A stretch of DNA of 64,000 nt from Cytophagales bacterium. GTDB taxonomy: Bacteria; Bacteroidota; Bacteroidia; Cytophagales; Spirosomataceae. Where the stretch lies: assembly GCA_004292855.1 (NCBI GenBank), contig RDXN01000045.1, positions 1 to 64,000 on the forward strand, given 5' to 3'. The translations under genes were made by a program, and so were the position numbers. The notes beneath the pieces were generated by a model. The model had not been told where the DNA came from and did no database searches. It saw nothing but the letters and a program-made list of their open reading frames with translations. Positions 19,448 through 26,734 of the stretch are shown piece by piece; positions within the stretch are counted from its first letter, which is position 1, and each line of letters begins with the position of its first letter.

Positions 19448-20305
19448 ATGGAACTACAACAACTCGAAAATACCGCCATCGCCGTTCGGCGCGACATTGT
19501 GCGGATGGTTAATGCCGTTAATTCAGGGCACCCCGGCGGCTCGTTGGGCTGCACCGACCTTTTGGTGGCTCTTTACTTCGACGTGATGCACCTGAAAACC
19601 GACGCCGACGGCAACGTGGTGTTCGACATGGACGGGCAAGGCGAAGACCTGTTCTTTTTGTCGAACGGCCACATCTCACCCGTATTCTATTCAGTGCTGG
19701 CGCGTCGGGGGTACTTCCCGGTGTCGGAGTTGGCTACGTTTCGTAAGTTGGATAGCCGGTTGCAGGGCCACCCCACTACCGCCGAACACCTGCCGGGCGT
19801 TCGGGTAGCGTCGGGGTCGCTGGGACAGGGAATGTCGGTGGCTTGCGGGGCCGCTTTCGCCAAAAAACTGAACGGCGACGACACCCATGTATACGTCCTG
19901 ATGGGCGACGGTGAGCAGCAGGAAGGGCAGGTTTGGGAAGCGGCTATGTTTGCACCCCATCACAAGCTCGGCAACCTGACCGCCATCATCGACCTGAACG
20001 GTCAACAAATTGACGGCCCCACCAAACTGGTCATGAACAACCGCGACCTCGGTGCCAAATACGAGGCTTTCGGCTGGAACGTCGAGCACATGGAAGGTAA
20101 CAACATGGCCGAGGTGGTGAGTAAGTTGAAGGAGGCCCGTAAAGACGCGGAGGTACCAACAATGATCTTGATGCACACCGAAATGGGCTTCGGCGTTGAT
20201 TACATGATGGGTAGCCACAAATGGCACGGGGTAGCCCCCAACGCCGAGCAGTTGGCCGTGGCCCTGAATCAATTGCCCCTAACGGCAGGAATGGCCGATT
20301 ATTAG
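19448..20305 (+). CDS. Transketolase, N-terminal subunit
   Basis: 285 residues, equivalent to the first half of full-length transketolase. GHPGGSLGCTDLLVALYF at the start and the thiamine-diphosphate motif GDGEQQEGQVWEA (about 155-167) are intact. With the C-terminal subunit at 22032 it transfers two-carbon units between pentose-phosphate sugars. In other genomes with the split form the two genes are normally adjacent; here an ATPase/DUF4276 pair and repeats separate them by about 1.7 kb. Confidence 0.93.
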   Translation: MELQQLENTAIAVRRDIVRMVNAVNSGHPGGSLGCTDLLVALYFDVMHLKTDADGNVVFDMDGQGEDLFFLSNGHISPVFYSVLARRGYFPVSELATFRKLDSRLQGHPTTAEHLPGVRVASGSLGQGMSVACGAAFAKKLNGDDTHVYVLMGDGEQQEGQVWEAAMFAPHHKLGNLTAIIDLNGQQIDGPTKLVMNNRDLGAKYEAFGWNVEHMEGNNMAEVVSKLKEARKDAEVPTMILMHTEMGFGVDYMMGSHKWHGVAPNAEQLAVALNQLPLTAGMADY

Positions 20306-20308
20306 CAC

Positions 20309-20431
20309 GTGTAGAGACGCAAAATTTTGCCGGTCCGCCGGTGCGGTCTCACCGCCGGATGGTTTTATTTGAAAATTGCTGACGCGAGTGAGACCGCACC
20401 GGCGGACCGGCAAAATTTTGCGTCTCTACAC
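20309..20431. repeat. Intergenic palindrome, GTAGAGACGC family, with inner 17-base module
   Basis: Arms at 20309-20351 and 20388-20431 match closely. Each runs from GTGTAGAGACGC through AAAATTTTG to the module CCGGTCCGCCGGTGCGG (20330-20346, complement at 20394-20410) and on to GTCTCAC. The right arm is followed by the ATPase gene 12 bases later. Its right half is copied at 21963-22018 with the module flipped. Confidence 0.9.
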
Positions 20432-20443
20432 ACACGGAACCGG

Positions 20444-21397
20444 ATGCAAATCAAACGCCTTGTTATCGAAAATTTTAAGTCAATCCAAAAGATTGAACTT
20501 GAGAACCCCAATCCGTTCACGGTCTTTGTCGGCCCCAACGGGTCGGGCAAGTCGACTATTTTCGAGGCATTGGAGTTTGTAGATATTTCTCGTGGGTATG
20601 ATTCCGCTCTGAGTTTGTTTGGCGGTGAACAAAGCATTGCGCGTGTACAGAATCCTGAAGCGGAATTCAATTTTCAAGCAACGATTGACAACAAAGTTTA
20701 TGTAAAGTCCAATCGGTCGCACAGGTCAATTTTTAAAAGTACGGAGAGAGAGAATGACTCTCAAGCAGTTTCACAAATGAGCAATTTCTCCCGGCTTTTC
20801 GTTGGTAACAGAGAATTAGTAAAGTTAAAGGTTTCTGACGACCAGTATCTAGCGTTAGATGCTTCTAATCTCGAAAAGGTTCTCAAACGGGTTCTTTCAA
20901 ATCAAACGTTAAGGAACGAGATTGTTGAATGGCTGGAATTGTTTGTGCCGGAGTTTAAAGCAATTGAAGTTCAAGCAAATCCTTTCGATGGTAAAGAAAC
21001 GCTGCTTTGGTACGAGCAACACACCGAAAAGCCCTTTACCAAAGACCTCATTTCCGACGGCACCTACAATATTCTGGCTTTGTTGACCGCCGTGTACCAA
21101 AGCGACGACAAGCCACAGTTTCTGTGCATTGAGGAGCCGGAGAACGGTCTGCATCCGCAGGTGGCTGGCGAGTTAGTCGATTTCTTCCGCATTATGTGCG
21201 AGGAGCGCGGGCATTACATCTGGCTCAATACGCATTCTAAATCAATGGCCGAGCGGGTGCGTCCAGAGGAGTTTGTGGTAGTCGACAAGAAGAACGGAGC
21301 AACCCAGGTGCAACAGTTTCGCAAGGAAGATTTCTTCGGAATGCGTGCCGATGAAGCCTGGCTTACCAACTCACTAAACGGCGGGCTGGCATGGTAG
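20444..21397 (+). CDS. ATPase of the OLD/ABC-like class, first gene of a two-gene cassette
   Basis: 317 residues from the ATG at 20444, which starts the typical IKRLVIENFKSI strand. Walker A is GPNGSGKS (30-37); a signature-like LISDGTYNILALLTA, Walker B FLCIEEPENGLHP and the switch region NTHSKSM follow. No fused nuclease domain is present, so the catalytic partner is probably the next gene, with which it overlaps by 7 bases. This layout parallels two-gene anti-phage modules such as PARIS (ATPase plus TOPRIM-like partner) and RloAB. The first half is AT-rich against the host background. The pair splits the transketolase genes. Its function in defence is inferred. Confidence 0.85.
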   Translation: MQIKRLVIENFKSIQKIELENPNPFTVFVGPNGSGKSTIFEALEFVDISRGYDSALSLFGGEQSIARVQNPEAEFNFQATIDNKVYVKSNRSHRSIFKSTERENDSQAVSQMSNFSRLFVGNRELVKLKVSDDQYLALDASNLEKVLKRVLSNQTLRNEIVEWLELFVPEFKAIEVQANPFDGKETLLWYEQHTEKPFTKDLISDGTYNILALLTAVYQSDDKPQFLCIEEPENGLHPQVAGELVDFFRIMCEERGHYIWLNTHSKSMAERVRPEEFVVVDKKNGATQVQQFRKEDFFGMRADEAWLTNSLNGGLAW

Positions 21398-21960
21398 ATA
21401 TTGGTTTTATTTGCGAGGGCGATACCGAAGTGAAGATTGTGAAATCGGAAGGTTTTCAGGCATTGTTGGGCGACTTAGAACTTCGTTGTATCTACCCTAT
21501 TGAGGATGCCGATGGCAATTGTAATCTCCTGCCACATAAGTTAGAGCCTAAACGAAATAAATTAAAAGCTAGTAGAGCCAACTGTATAGTGGTTCTGACC
21601 GACTTGGATAAAGATGAATCGGTTCGGGCAACCAAACAGCGAATTACAGAAACCGCAGGCCAACATATTGTTGTGGCCGTGAAGGAAGCCGAATCGTGGT
21701 TTCTGGCATCCAGCATTATTTTGAGCATCATTGTCGGTGAGCCTGTTTGGTTTGAGCAACCTGAACATGATGACGAGCCATTTGAAACCATTCGACAACT
21801 GTTTTTGGAGAAAACGGGCCGGGGCGTGGGCACCAAACCCATCCTGGCCCGGCGGATGCTCAAATACGGTTTCACCATTCAACAAGCCGCTGAGCACCCC
21901 AACTGCCCGTCGGCACGGTATTTTTTAACAACTTTGCAAACCCTCGCTTCGGCGAATTGA
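21391..21960 (+). CDS. DUF4276-like, TOPRIM-like partner of the ATPase
   Basis: 189 residues, no signal or membrane segment. The pattern FICEGDTE (Glu9), VVLTDLDKD (Asp71 and Asp73) and KEAESWFL (98-105) matches the E, DxD and ElEaWfL plan of DUF4276 proteins, which I take to have a TOPRIM-like nuclease fold. The start overlaps the ATPase end by 7 bases, indicating translational coupling. It could be the effector nuclease of a defence module. DUF4435 (PARIS AriB) or RloB are alternative family names. The 3' end is followed at once by the half palindrome at 21963. Confidence 0.75.
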   Translation: MVDIGFICEGDTEVKIVKSEGFQALLGDLELRCIYPIEDADGNCNLLPHKLEPKRNKLKASRANCIVVLTDLDKDESVRATKQRITETAGQHIVVAVKEAESWFLASSIILSIIVGEPVWFEQPEHDDEPFETIRQLFLEKTGRGVGTKPILARRMLKYGFTIQQAAEHPNCPSARYFLTTLQTLASAN

Positions 21961-21962
21961 TA

Positions 21963-22018
21963 ATTGCTGCCGCATAGGAGACCGGTCCGCCGGTGCGGCA
22001 AAGTTTTGCGTCTCTACA
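21963..22018. repeat. Half copy of the GTAGAGACGC palindrome with inverted inner module
   Basis: It aligns with the right half of the palindrome at 20309-20431: ATTGCTG, then GAGACC, then TTTTGCGTCTCTACA. The 17-base module (21982-21998) is in the opposite orientation to that in the right arm of the first copy. The two copies bracket the ATPase/DUF4276 pair in direct orientation. Confidence 0.8.
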
Positions 22019-22031
22019 TACAAAATACGAC

Positions 22032-22988
22032 ATGAAAAAATACGAATACACCGAGAAGAAAGATACCCGTTCGGGCTTCGGCGCGGGGATTTATGAATTG
22101 GGCAAGACAAACCCCAATGTGGTTGCCCTGACCGCCGATTTGGCCGGGTCGCTCAAGTTGGAGAACTTTATCAAGGACTTTCCCGACCGCTACGTGCAGT
22201 GCGGCATTTCGGAGGCCAACATGATTGGCGTGTCGGCGGGGTTGACCATCGGGGGCAAGATCCCGTTTGCAACGACCTTCGCCAACTTTGCCACGGGGCG
22301 GGTCTACGACCAAATCCGGCAGTCGGTGTGCTACTCGAACAAGAACGTCAAGATTTGTGCCTCACACGCGGGCCTTACGCTGGGCGAAGACGGAGCCACC
22401 CACCAGATTCTTGAGGATTTAGGCATGATGAAAATGCTGCCCAACATGACCGTGATCAACCCCTGCGATTTCAACCAAACTAAAGCTGCTACCCTCGCCA
22501 TTGCCGAACACAACGGCCCGGTATACCTGCGCTTTGGCCGCCCGGTGATCCCGATCTTCACCCCCGCCGACCAGAAATTCGAGATTGGCAAGGCCTGGCA
22601 TGTGAACGAGGGCACGGCGGTGTCGATCTTCGCGACGGGCCATTTGGTTTGGGAGGCCATCAAAGCGGGCGAGATGCTGGCCGAAGAGGGTATTGAGGCC
22701 GATATTATCAACATTCACACGATTAAGCCGTTAGATGAAGAGGCCATTCTGGCGTCGGTTCGGAAAACGGGTTGCGCGGTGTCGGCGGAGGAGCACATGC
22801 TCAACGGGGGCCTGGGCGACAGTGTAGCGCAGGTGTTGGCCCGTAATTTGCCGAGTCCGCTTGAGATGATTGGTGTTCACGATACCTTCGGCGAAAGCGG
22901 CACCCCCGACCAACTGATGCAGAAATACGGCCTCACAGCCGCCAATATTGTGGCGGCCGCCAAAAAGGCAATGAAGCGTAAGGTGTAG
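22032..22988 (+). CDS. Transketolase, C-terminal subunit
   Basis: 318 residues from the ATG at 22032 (MKKYEYTEKKDTRSG), covering the pyrimidine-binding and C-terminal domains of transketolase: PDRYVQCGISEANMIGVSAG, THQILEDLGMM, and EEHMLNGGLGDSVAQ. It completes the enzyme with the gene at 19448. An earlier in-frame start falls in the repeat and is rejected. Another palindrome of the GTAGAGACGC family follows 5 bases after the stop. Confidence 0.93.
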   Translation: MKKYEYTEKKDTRSGFGAGIYELGKTNPNVVALTADLAGSLKLENFIKDFPDRYVQCGISEANMIGVSAGLTIGGKIPFATTFANFATGRVYDQIRQSVCYSNKNVKICASHAGLTLGEDGATHQILEDLGMMKMLPNMTVINPCDFNQTKAATLAIAEHNGPVYLRFGRPVIPIFTPADQKFEIGKAWHVNEGTAVSIFATGHLVWEAIKAGEMLAEEGIEADIINIHTIKPLDEEAILASVRKTGCAVSAEEHMLNGGLGDSVAQVLARNLPSPLEMIGVHDTFGESGTPDQLMQKYGLTAANIVAAAKKAMKRKV

Positions 22989-22992
22989 TAAG

Positions 22993-23089
22993 GTGTAGAG
23001 ACGCGATACCTCGCGTCTCACTCGCGTCAGCAATATTGTTAAAAAAAGGCTGACGCACAGGAGACGCGAGGTATCGCGTCTCTACGCAC
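22993..23089. repeat. Intergenic palindrome, GTAGAGACGC family, without the 17-base module
   Basis: Arms at about 22993-23031 and 23049-23089: GTGTAGAGACGCGATACCTC, then GCGTCTC, pair with their complements. The core shared with 20309 is GTCTCACTCGCGTCAGCAAT, but the segment between GTAGAGACGC and this core is GATACCTCGC here instead of the AAAATTTTG plus 17-base module. Confidence 0.9.
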
Positions 23090-23101
23090 AAACCCTAAAA
23101 A

Positions 23102-23665
23102 ATGACTGACCAGGAACTCTTAGAAAAATTTCGCGACCCATCGGGCCGGAACTATGCCTTCAATCTGATGGTGCGCAAGTACCAACAGAAAATCTATTGG
23201 CATATTCGGAAGATGGTCATCGACCACGACGATGCCAACGACCTCACGCAGGAAACGTTCATCAAAGTGTGGTCGAGCCTGGAAAATTTTCGGGGTGACA
23301 GTCAGTTATATACCTGGATTTATCGCATTGCTACCAACGAGTGTTTGAATTTTCTGAACAAGAAACGCCGACGCTTTTTTCTGCCCATTGGCGACGTAGA
23401 AGGCGAGTTGATGCAGAAGCTCGAAGAGAACAGCGACTTCACGACATCGGGCAACGAGCCGAGCGGTGAGGAAGTTCAGCTCAAGTTGCAAAAAGCCTTG
23501 TTAAAATTGCCTGACAAGCAGCGTCTTGTGTTTAACATGAAGTATTTCGACGACATGAAATACGAAGATATTTCGGCGGTCACGGGTACGTCGGTGGGGG
23601 CGTTGAAAGCATCGTACCACCTGGCGGTGAAGAAAATAGAAGATTTTATCAATAATTCGGAGTAA
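23102..23665 (+). CDS. ECF-family RNA polymerase sigma factor
   Basis: 187 residues. Region 2 (YWHIRKMVIDHDDANDLTQETFIKVW) and region 4 (LPDKQRLVFNMKYFDDMKYEDIS, helix-turn-helix VTGTSVGALKASYH) are intact. It heads a three-gene run with a likely anti-sigma protein (58 bases downstream) and a Spy-like periplasmic protein. This suggests an envelope-stress circuit of the usual Bacteroidota type. The gene follows a palindrome, so its promoter must lie in or downstream of that repeat. Confidence 0.95.
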   Translation: MTDQELLEKFRDPSGRNYAFNLMVRKYQQKIYWHIRKMVIDHDDANDLTQETFIKVWSSLENFRGDSQLYTWIYRIATNECLNFLNKKRRRFFLPIGDVEGELMQKLEENSDFTTSGNEPSGEEVQLKLQKALLKLPDKQRLVFNMKYFDDMKYEDISAVTGTSVGALKASYHLAVKKIEDFINNSE

Positions 23666-23723
23666 GGATTAAACCCCGGTTGGCTTAACCTGTCAAATAC
23701 CTGATATTGATCCACAATGTGTT

Positions 23724-24203
23724 ATGAATGAGAAGCATTACATACGGTTAGACGAACTCGACACGGGGCATTCGCTCCGGCAACACCCATTCGAGCAGAC
23801 CAACGCGGGGGTTCCCGATGGTTATTTCGACAAGTTGCCTTCGATCATCCAGGATCGGGTGGTTCAGAAGCAACGGGGTTGGTCGGTGAGTTGGTCGTGG
23901 CAGCGGTCGGTGGCTTCGCTGGCGGGGGCTGGTTTGGTGGCGGCTTTGGTTTGGGTCACGTGGCCCGCCCGGCAGGAGTCGCTTGGTCAGGAGTCGCTGG
24001 CGCAGGTAAGTGATGCCGCCATCGTGAGCTATCTGGAAGATCAGGGCATTAGTTCAGCCGATTTGGCCGAATACGAACCGATTCAACATTCGTTCGATGA
24101 GGACGCGATCAAGCATCAGCTTGAAACCATTGAACCCAAAGACATCCGCGACAACATCGACCCCGAGTTGATGGCCGAAGATGAAGCAAATATTGGCTCT
24201 TAA
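23724..24203 (+). CDS. Probable anti-sigma factor
   Basis: 159 residues, a single membrane helix at about 65-83 (VASLAGAGLVAALVWVTWPA), with an N-terminal cytoplasmic part carrying HPFEQTNAGVPDGYFDKLPS and an acidic C-terminal part that should lie in the periplasm. The HPFEVPDGYFDKLP-type motif is often found in Bacteroidota proteins coded right after ECF sigma genes. No zinc-binding anti-sigma motif was seen, so the sequestration role is inferred from position. Confidence 0.6.
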   Translation: MNEKHYIRLDELDTGHSLRQHPFEQTNAGVPDGYFDKLPSIIQDRVVQKQRGWSVSWSWQRSVASLAGAGLVAALVWVTWPARQESLGQESLAQVSDAAIVSYLEDQGISSADLAEYEPIQHSFDEDAIKHQLETIEPKDIRDNIDPELMAEDEANIGS

Positions 24204-24228
24204 CGACTTTTATAAATACACCTGAGCA

Positions 24229-24666
24229 ATGAGAAAACGCATTTTTGTCAACCTGTTGTGGTTTGCCCTGGTTATGGGGGCTAGCACCATTCACGCACAG
24301 GATGGCGATGGAAGACAGAAGATCGAGTCGAACAAAATCGGCTACATCACAAATCGGATTAACCTAACCACCGATCAGGCTCCACAGTTTTGGCCCGTTT
24401 ACAACGAGTATAGTGGCAAAAAGCAGGAGTTGCAGCGCAAAATCCGGCAGTTTGGCAACAAGGCCGTTCAGCCCGGCACTGCCGAACCCGATGTGTTGCG
24501 TAGCCTGAATCAGAGTAACGACGCCAAGCAAAAACTGGCCGATCTGGATCAGGAATACATGCCCCGCTTCCTGAAAGTGATTTCGGTGGGTCAGTATGCC
24601 GAGTTGCAGAACGCCGAACGGACGTTCAACAAGATGCTGATTGAGCGGTTGAACAAGGATAAATAG
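24229..24666 (+). CDS. Spy/CpxP-like periplasmic protein
   Basis: 145 residues with a signal peptide (about 1-24, ending in IHAQ). The mature protein is almost all helix; the stretch NRINLTTDQAPQFWPVYNEY resembles LTXXQ-type repeats of CpxP/Spy periplasmic chaperones. It starts 25 bases after the anti-sigma gene and is followed by a terminator at 24751, so it ends the operon. A chaperone or stress-sensing role is inferred. Confidence 0.65.
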   Translation: MRKRIFVNLLWFALVMGASTIHAQDGDGRQKIESNKIGYITNRINLTTDQAPQFWPVYNEYSGKKQELQRKIRQFGNKAVQPGTAEPDVLRSLNQSNDAKQKLADLDQEYMPRFLKVISVGQYAELQNAERTFNKMLIERLNKDK

Positions 24667-24750
24667 CTATTAGGCAATCGACACCTTACTGTTTCACGTA
24701 TTTAATGACAACGGTTCGGCCCTGCGCCGAGCCAGACTATGGAAAAATAT

Positions 24751-24785
24751 AAGCCCGGCTGCTCTTGCAACCGGGCTTTATTGTT
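24751..24785 (+). terminator. Intrinsic terminator of the ECF/Spy operon
   Basis: AAGCCCGG pairs with CCGGGCTT around a 12-base loop and is followed by TATTGTTTG. Confidence 0.75.
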
Positions 24786-24795
24786 TGTGGTTACG

Positions 24796-24916
24796 TTTGT
24801 CATGGCTCCGGCCACCCGGCCCGAGGAACGAGGGATCTAGCCACCTATCGTCCAACTTGAACGTTATTTGAGTAGATCCCTCGTTCCTCGGGCCGGGTGG
24901 CCGGAGCCATGACAAA
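24796..24916. repeat. Intergenic palindrome, GTCATCCCGA family, copy 3, with a different insert
   Basis: Arms at 24796-24839 and 24873-24916 are perfect complements of about 44 bases. Between GTCAT and GAGGAACGAGGGATCTA the arms carry GGCTCCGGCCACCCGGCCC in place of CCC, again in both arms. The inner part is identical to copy 6 at 59493. Confidence 0.9.
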
Positions 24917-24948
24917 ACAGCTTCTAAATAGTGCAATCAATACTCTTT

Positions 24949-25953
24949 CTAATACCGATCAACCTTAAACCGGGAGATACCCCCTTCAAAAACGATGTTG
25001 ATCTTCTTTTTGGCGGTATCGTACCCTTTGGTTTGCATGACTCGGTCGCTTACTTCTTCAAAATCATCGAGTTGATTCACGTTTAGGCCACCTTGTTTTT
25101 CAACTCGGCAACCCACGCCCTGTGGCACCCGAACCACTACCGAAGCCACGCCCGATTTTAGGTCAACATCCATCAGATCGACGCGGTCGCCTAATTTGAT
25201 CTCTACATCGGCTGCACCGGCTTGCACATTTAACTTCTTGACGGCATAGCGGCTTAGGTCAAAATCGCCTTCGCCTGCGCCCAGATTCAGGTCCATCGTC
25301 CAGACGGGCTTATCGTTGAGCTTGACGTCGATCCGATTGGATAGTTTGCCATCTTTAAATTCGGTTTTTCCCTCGTTGGGCCGCAGTTCAATGGTCGGGA
25401 CGCGGGTTGTTGGGTCGCGCTCCACTTCCATTTTGTAGGTGCCAATCGACTGCTTAGCCTCGGCTTCGATCAAGTTTGACGTGGTTTCATCAATCGAGAA
25501 CCGACCGGCACCGCCCGCAAATTTCAAGGTGGCTTCGGGCGTGTCACCATCCATCGACTCTACGAATTTCGAGACACTGGAGGTTTCAATGTCCGAATCA
25601 CCGTCGTCGTTATCGGCCTCATTGTCGTTATCGTTGTTCGTGTCATCGTCGTCGTCGTCGTTGTCATCGTAACGGTATTCCCAGCGATCCCCATCGCGGT
25701 CCCAACGGTCGTGGTGGCGATTCACGAAGCTAAACAAGGCCACCGGAGCGGCAACAGCCAGCAAAACGGTAGTAACGACAGCCGCCCCATTCCGTTGGCG
25801 TTCAAGAATCAAATTGACACCAGCCAGAATCAGCAGCACCGGCCACAGGTTGCGAACGGTCTCCCAATCGACGGAGAGCCAACCCAGGTTACGGGCCAGG
25901 AACAGGAAGCCAATCGTAACAAAAAATATACCCCAAAAGAGTCCTCGGTTCAT
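24949..25953 (-). CDS. LiaF-like membrane protein with an acidic linker
   Basis: 334 residues from the ATG at 25953 (MNRGLFWGIFF). Four closely packed N-terminal membrane segments (about 5-75) of the LiaF type are followed by a linker dominated by Asp and Asn (about 95-130, encoded by a GTC/GTT-like trinucleotide repeat). The C-terminal beta domain (about 145-334) resembles the LiaF C-terminal or DUF4097-like fold (FAGGAGRFSIDE, LNLGAGEGDFDLS). Such proteins monitor cell-envelope stress. The frame extends 84 bases further upstream but that codes the repeat at 25962-26063. The PspC-like gene lies upstream in the same direction. Confidence 0.75.
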   Translation of the reverse strand: MNRGLFWGIFFVTIGFLFLARNLGWLSVDWETVRNLWPVLLILAGVNLILERQRNGAAVVTTVLLAVAAPVALFSFVNRHHDRWDRDGDRWEYRYDDNDDDDDDTNNDNDNEADNDDGDSDIETSSVSKFVESMDGDTPEATLKFAGGAGRFSIDETTSNLIEAEAKQSIGTYKMEVERDPTTRVPTIELRPNEGKTEFKDGKLSNRIDVKLNDKPVWTMDLNLGAGEGDFDLSRYAVKKLNVQAGAADVEIKLGDRVDLMDVDLKSGVASVVVRVPQGVGCRVEKQGGLNVNQLDDFEEVSDRVMQTKGYDTAKKKINIVFEGGISRFKVDRY

Positions 25954-25961
25954 GGTTTTGA

Positions 25962-26063
25962 GGACGTTGGACGCTGGACGTTGGCTATTGGATAGTGGGT
26001 CTTGGACTTTCTGAGAAATCCTTGATCCACTATCCAATGTCCACTATCCAACATCCAGCGTCG
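25962..26063. repeat. GTCCAACGTC short-word repeat, copy 2
   Basis: GGACGTTGGACGCTGGACG on the left is answered by CCAACATCCAGCGTC on the right, and TATTGGATAGTGG by CCACTATCCAA. It fills the gap between the PspC-like and LiaF-like genes and creates a spurious N-terminal extension of the latter. Confidence 0.8.
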
Positions 26064-26064
26064 A

Positions 26065-26526
26065 TTAAAGGTCAGTTTTATTTGTATCAAATGGGTCCCG
26101 GCGGGGTGCGATGCGGTCTTTGAACAACATCCAGACACCAATGGCGATCAGGATGAGCGGCCACAAGTCGCCGAAGTCGATGTTGAACCAGCGGTCGAGC
26201 AAAAACAACACGCCGAGGATAATGAGCACTACACCGCCGATGAGGTTGCCCTGCGAGCGGTCCGATTTACTGGGGTCGTACGGATTCATGGTAGAAAAAG
26301 TTGGATTTGAAAACAGAACAGGATCGCTCAGCACCCCGAAACGGCGTTCGGGTAATGCGATCCACAAGATAGCATAAATGATGGCTGCTGGTACGTGAGG
26401 GATAAAAAAGCCGATAACAAACAACACCCGGATCAGCGTTCGGTCCGTGTTGAAATAGCGGGCTAAACCAGCAGCCACCCCGCCTAACATGGCTTCATCG
26501 CGTAATCGTTCGAGTCGAGTTTCCAT
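26065..26526 (-). CDS. PspC-domain membrane protein
   Basis: 153 residues from the ATG at 26526 (METRLERLRDEAMLGGVAAG). The PspC domain covers residues 1-60 with the conserved GGVAAGLARYFN and TLIRVLFVI segments and a membrane helix, then a polar loop, and two more membrane helices (about 90-135) of LiaF-type packing (LIGGVVLIILGVLFLLDRWF). Likely forms an envelope-stress unit with the LiaF-like gene downstream. A longer reading frame to 26586 lacks family support. Confidence 0.85.
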   Translation of the reverse strand: METRLERLRDEAMLGGVAAGLARYFNTDRTLIRVLFVIGFFIPHVPAAIIYAILWIALPERRFGVLSDPVLFSNPTFSTMNPYDPSKSDRSQGNLIGGVVLIILGVLFLLDRWFNIDFGDLWPLILIAIGVWMLFKDRIAPRRDPFDTNKTDL

Positions 26527-26657
26527 TGTATTTGTGTGTTTTGGGTCTATTGACGAATCAAAGGTAGACCACCCTGCACACGCCACAAATGCGATTCGTA
26601 AGAGTGGATACGGGTGTTGATGAATGCGTGTTTTTTATGATAGTTGGTAATACAAAG

Positions 26658-26734
26658 TAGTAGGCAGTGAGCAGTAGCAGTAGGCAGTTGATCGCCGGAG
26701 GGGCTGCCTACTGCTACTGCCAACTGCTCACTCA
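26658..26734. repeat. CAGTAGGCAGT short-word inverted repeat
   Basis: TGAGCAGTAGCAGTAGGCAG on the left pairs with CTGCCTACTGCTACTGCC on the right, where one extra TTGGCAG unit is present. The repeat overlaps the last codons of the TrpF-like gene (26728). Confidence 0.75.

Noticed and set aside
20327-20443. N-terminal extension of the ATPase
   Set aside because: The added codons read through the palindrome arm; the ATPase family starts at MQIKRLVIENF.
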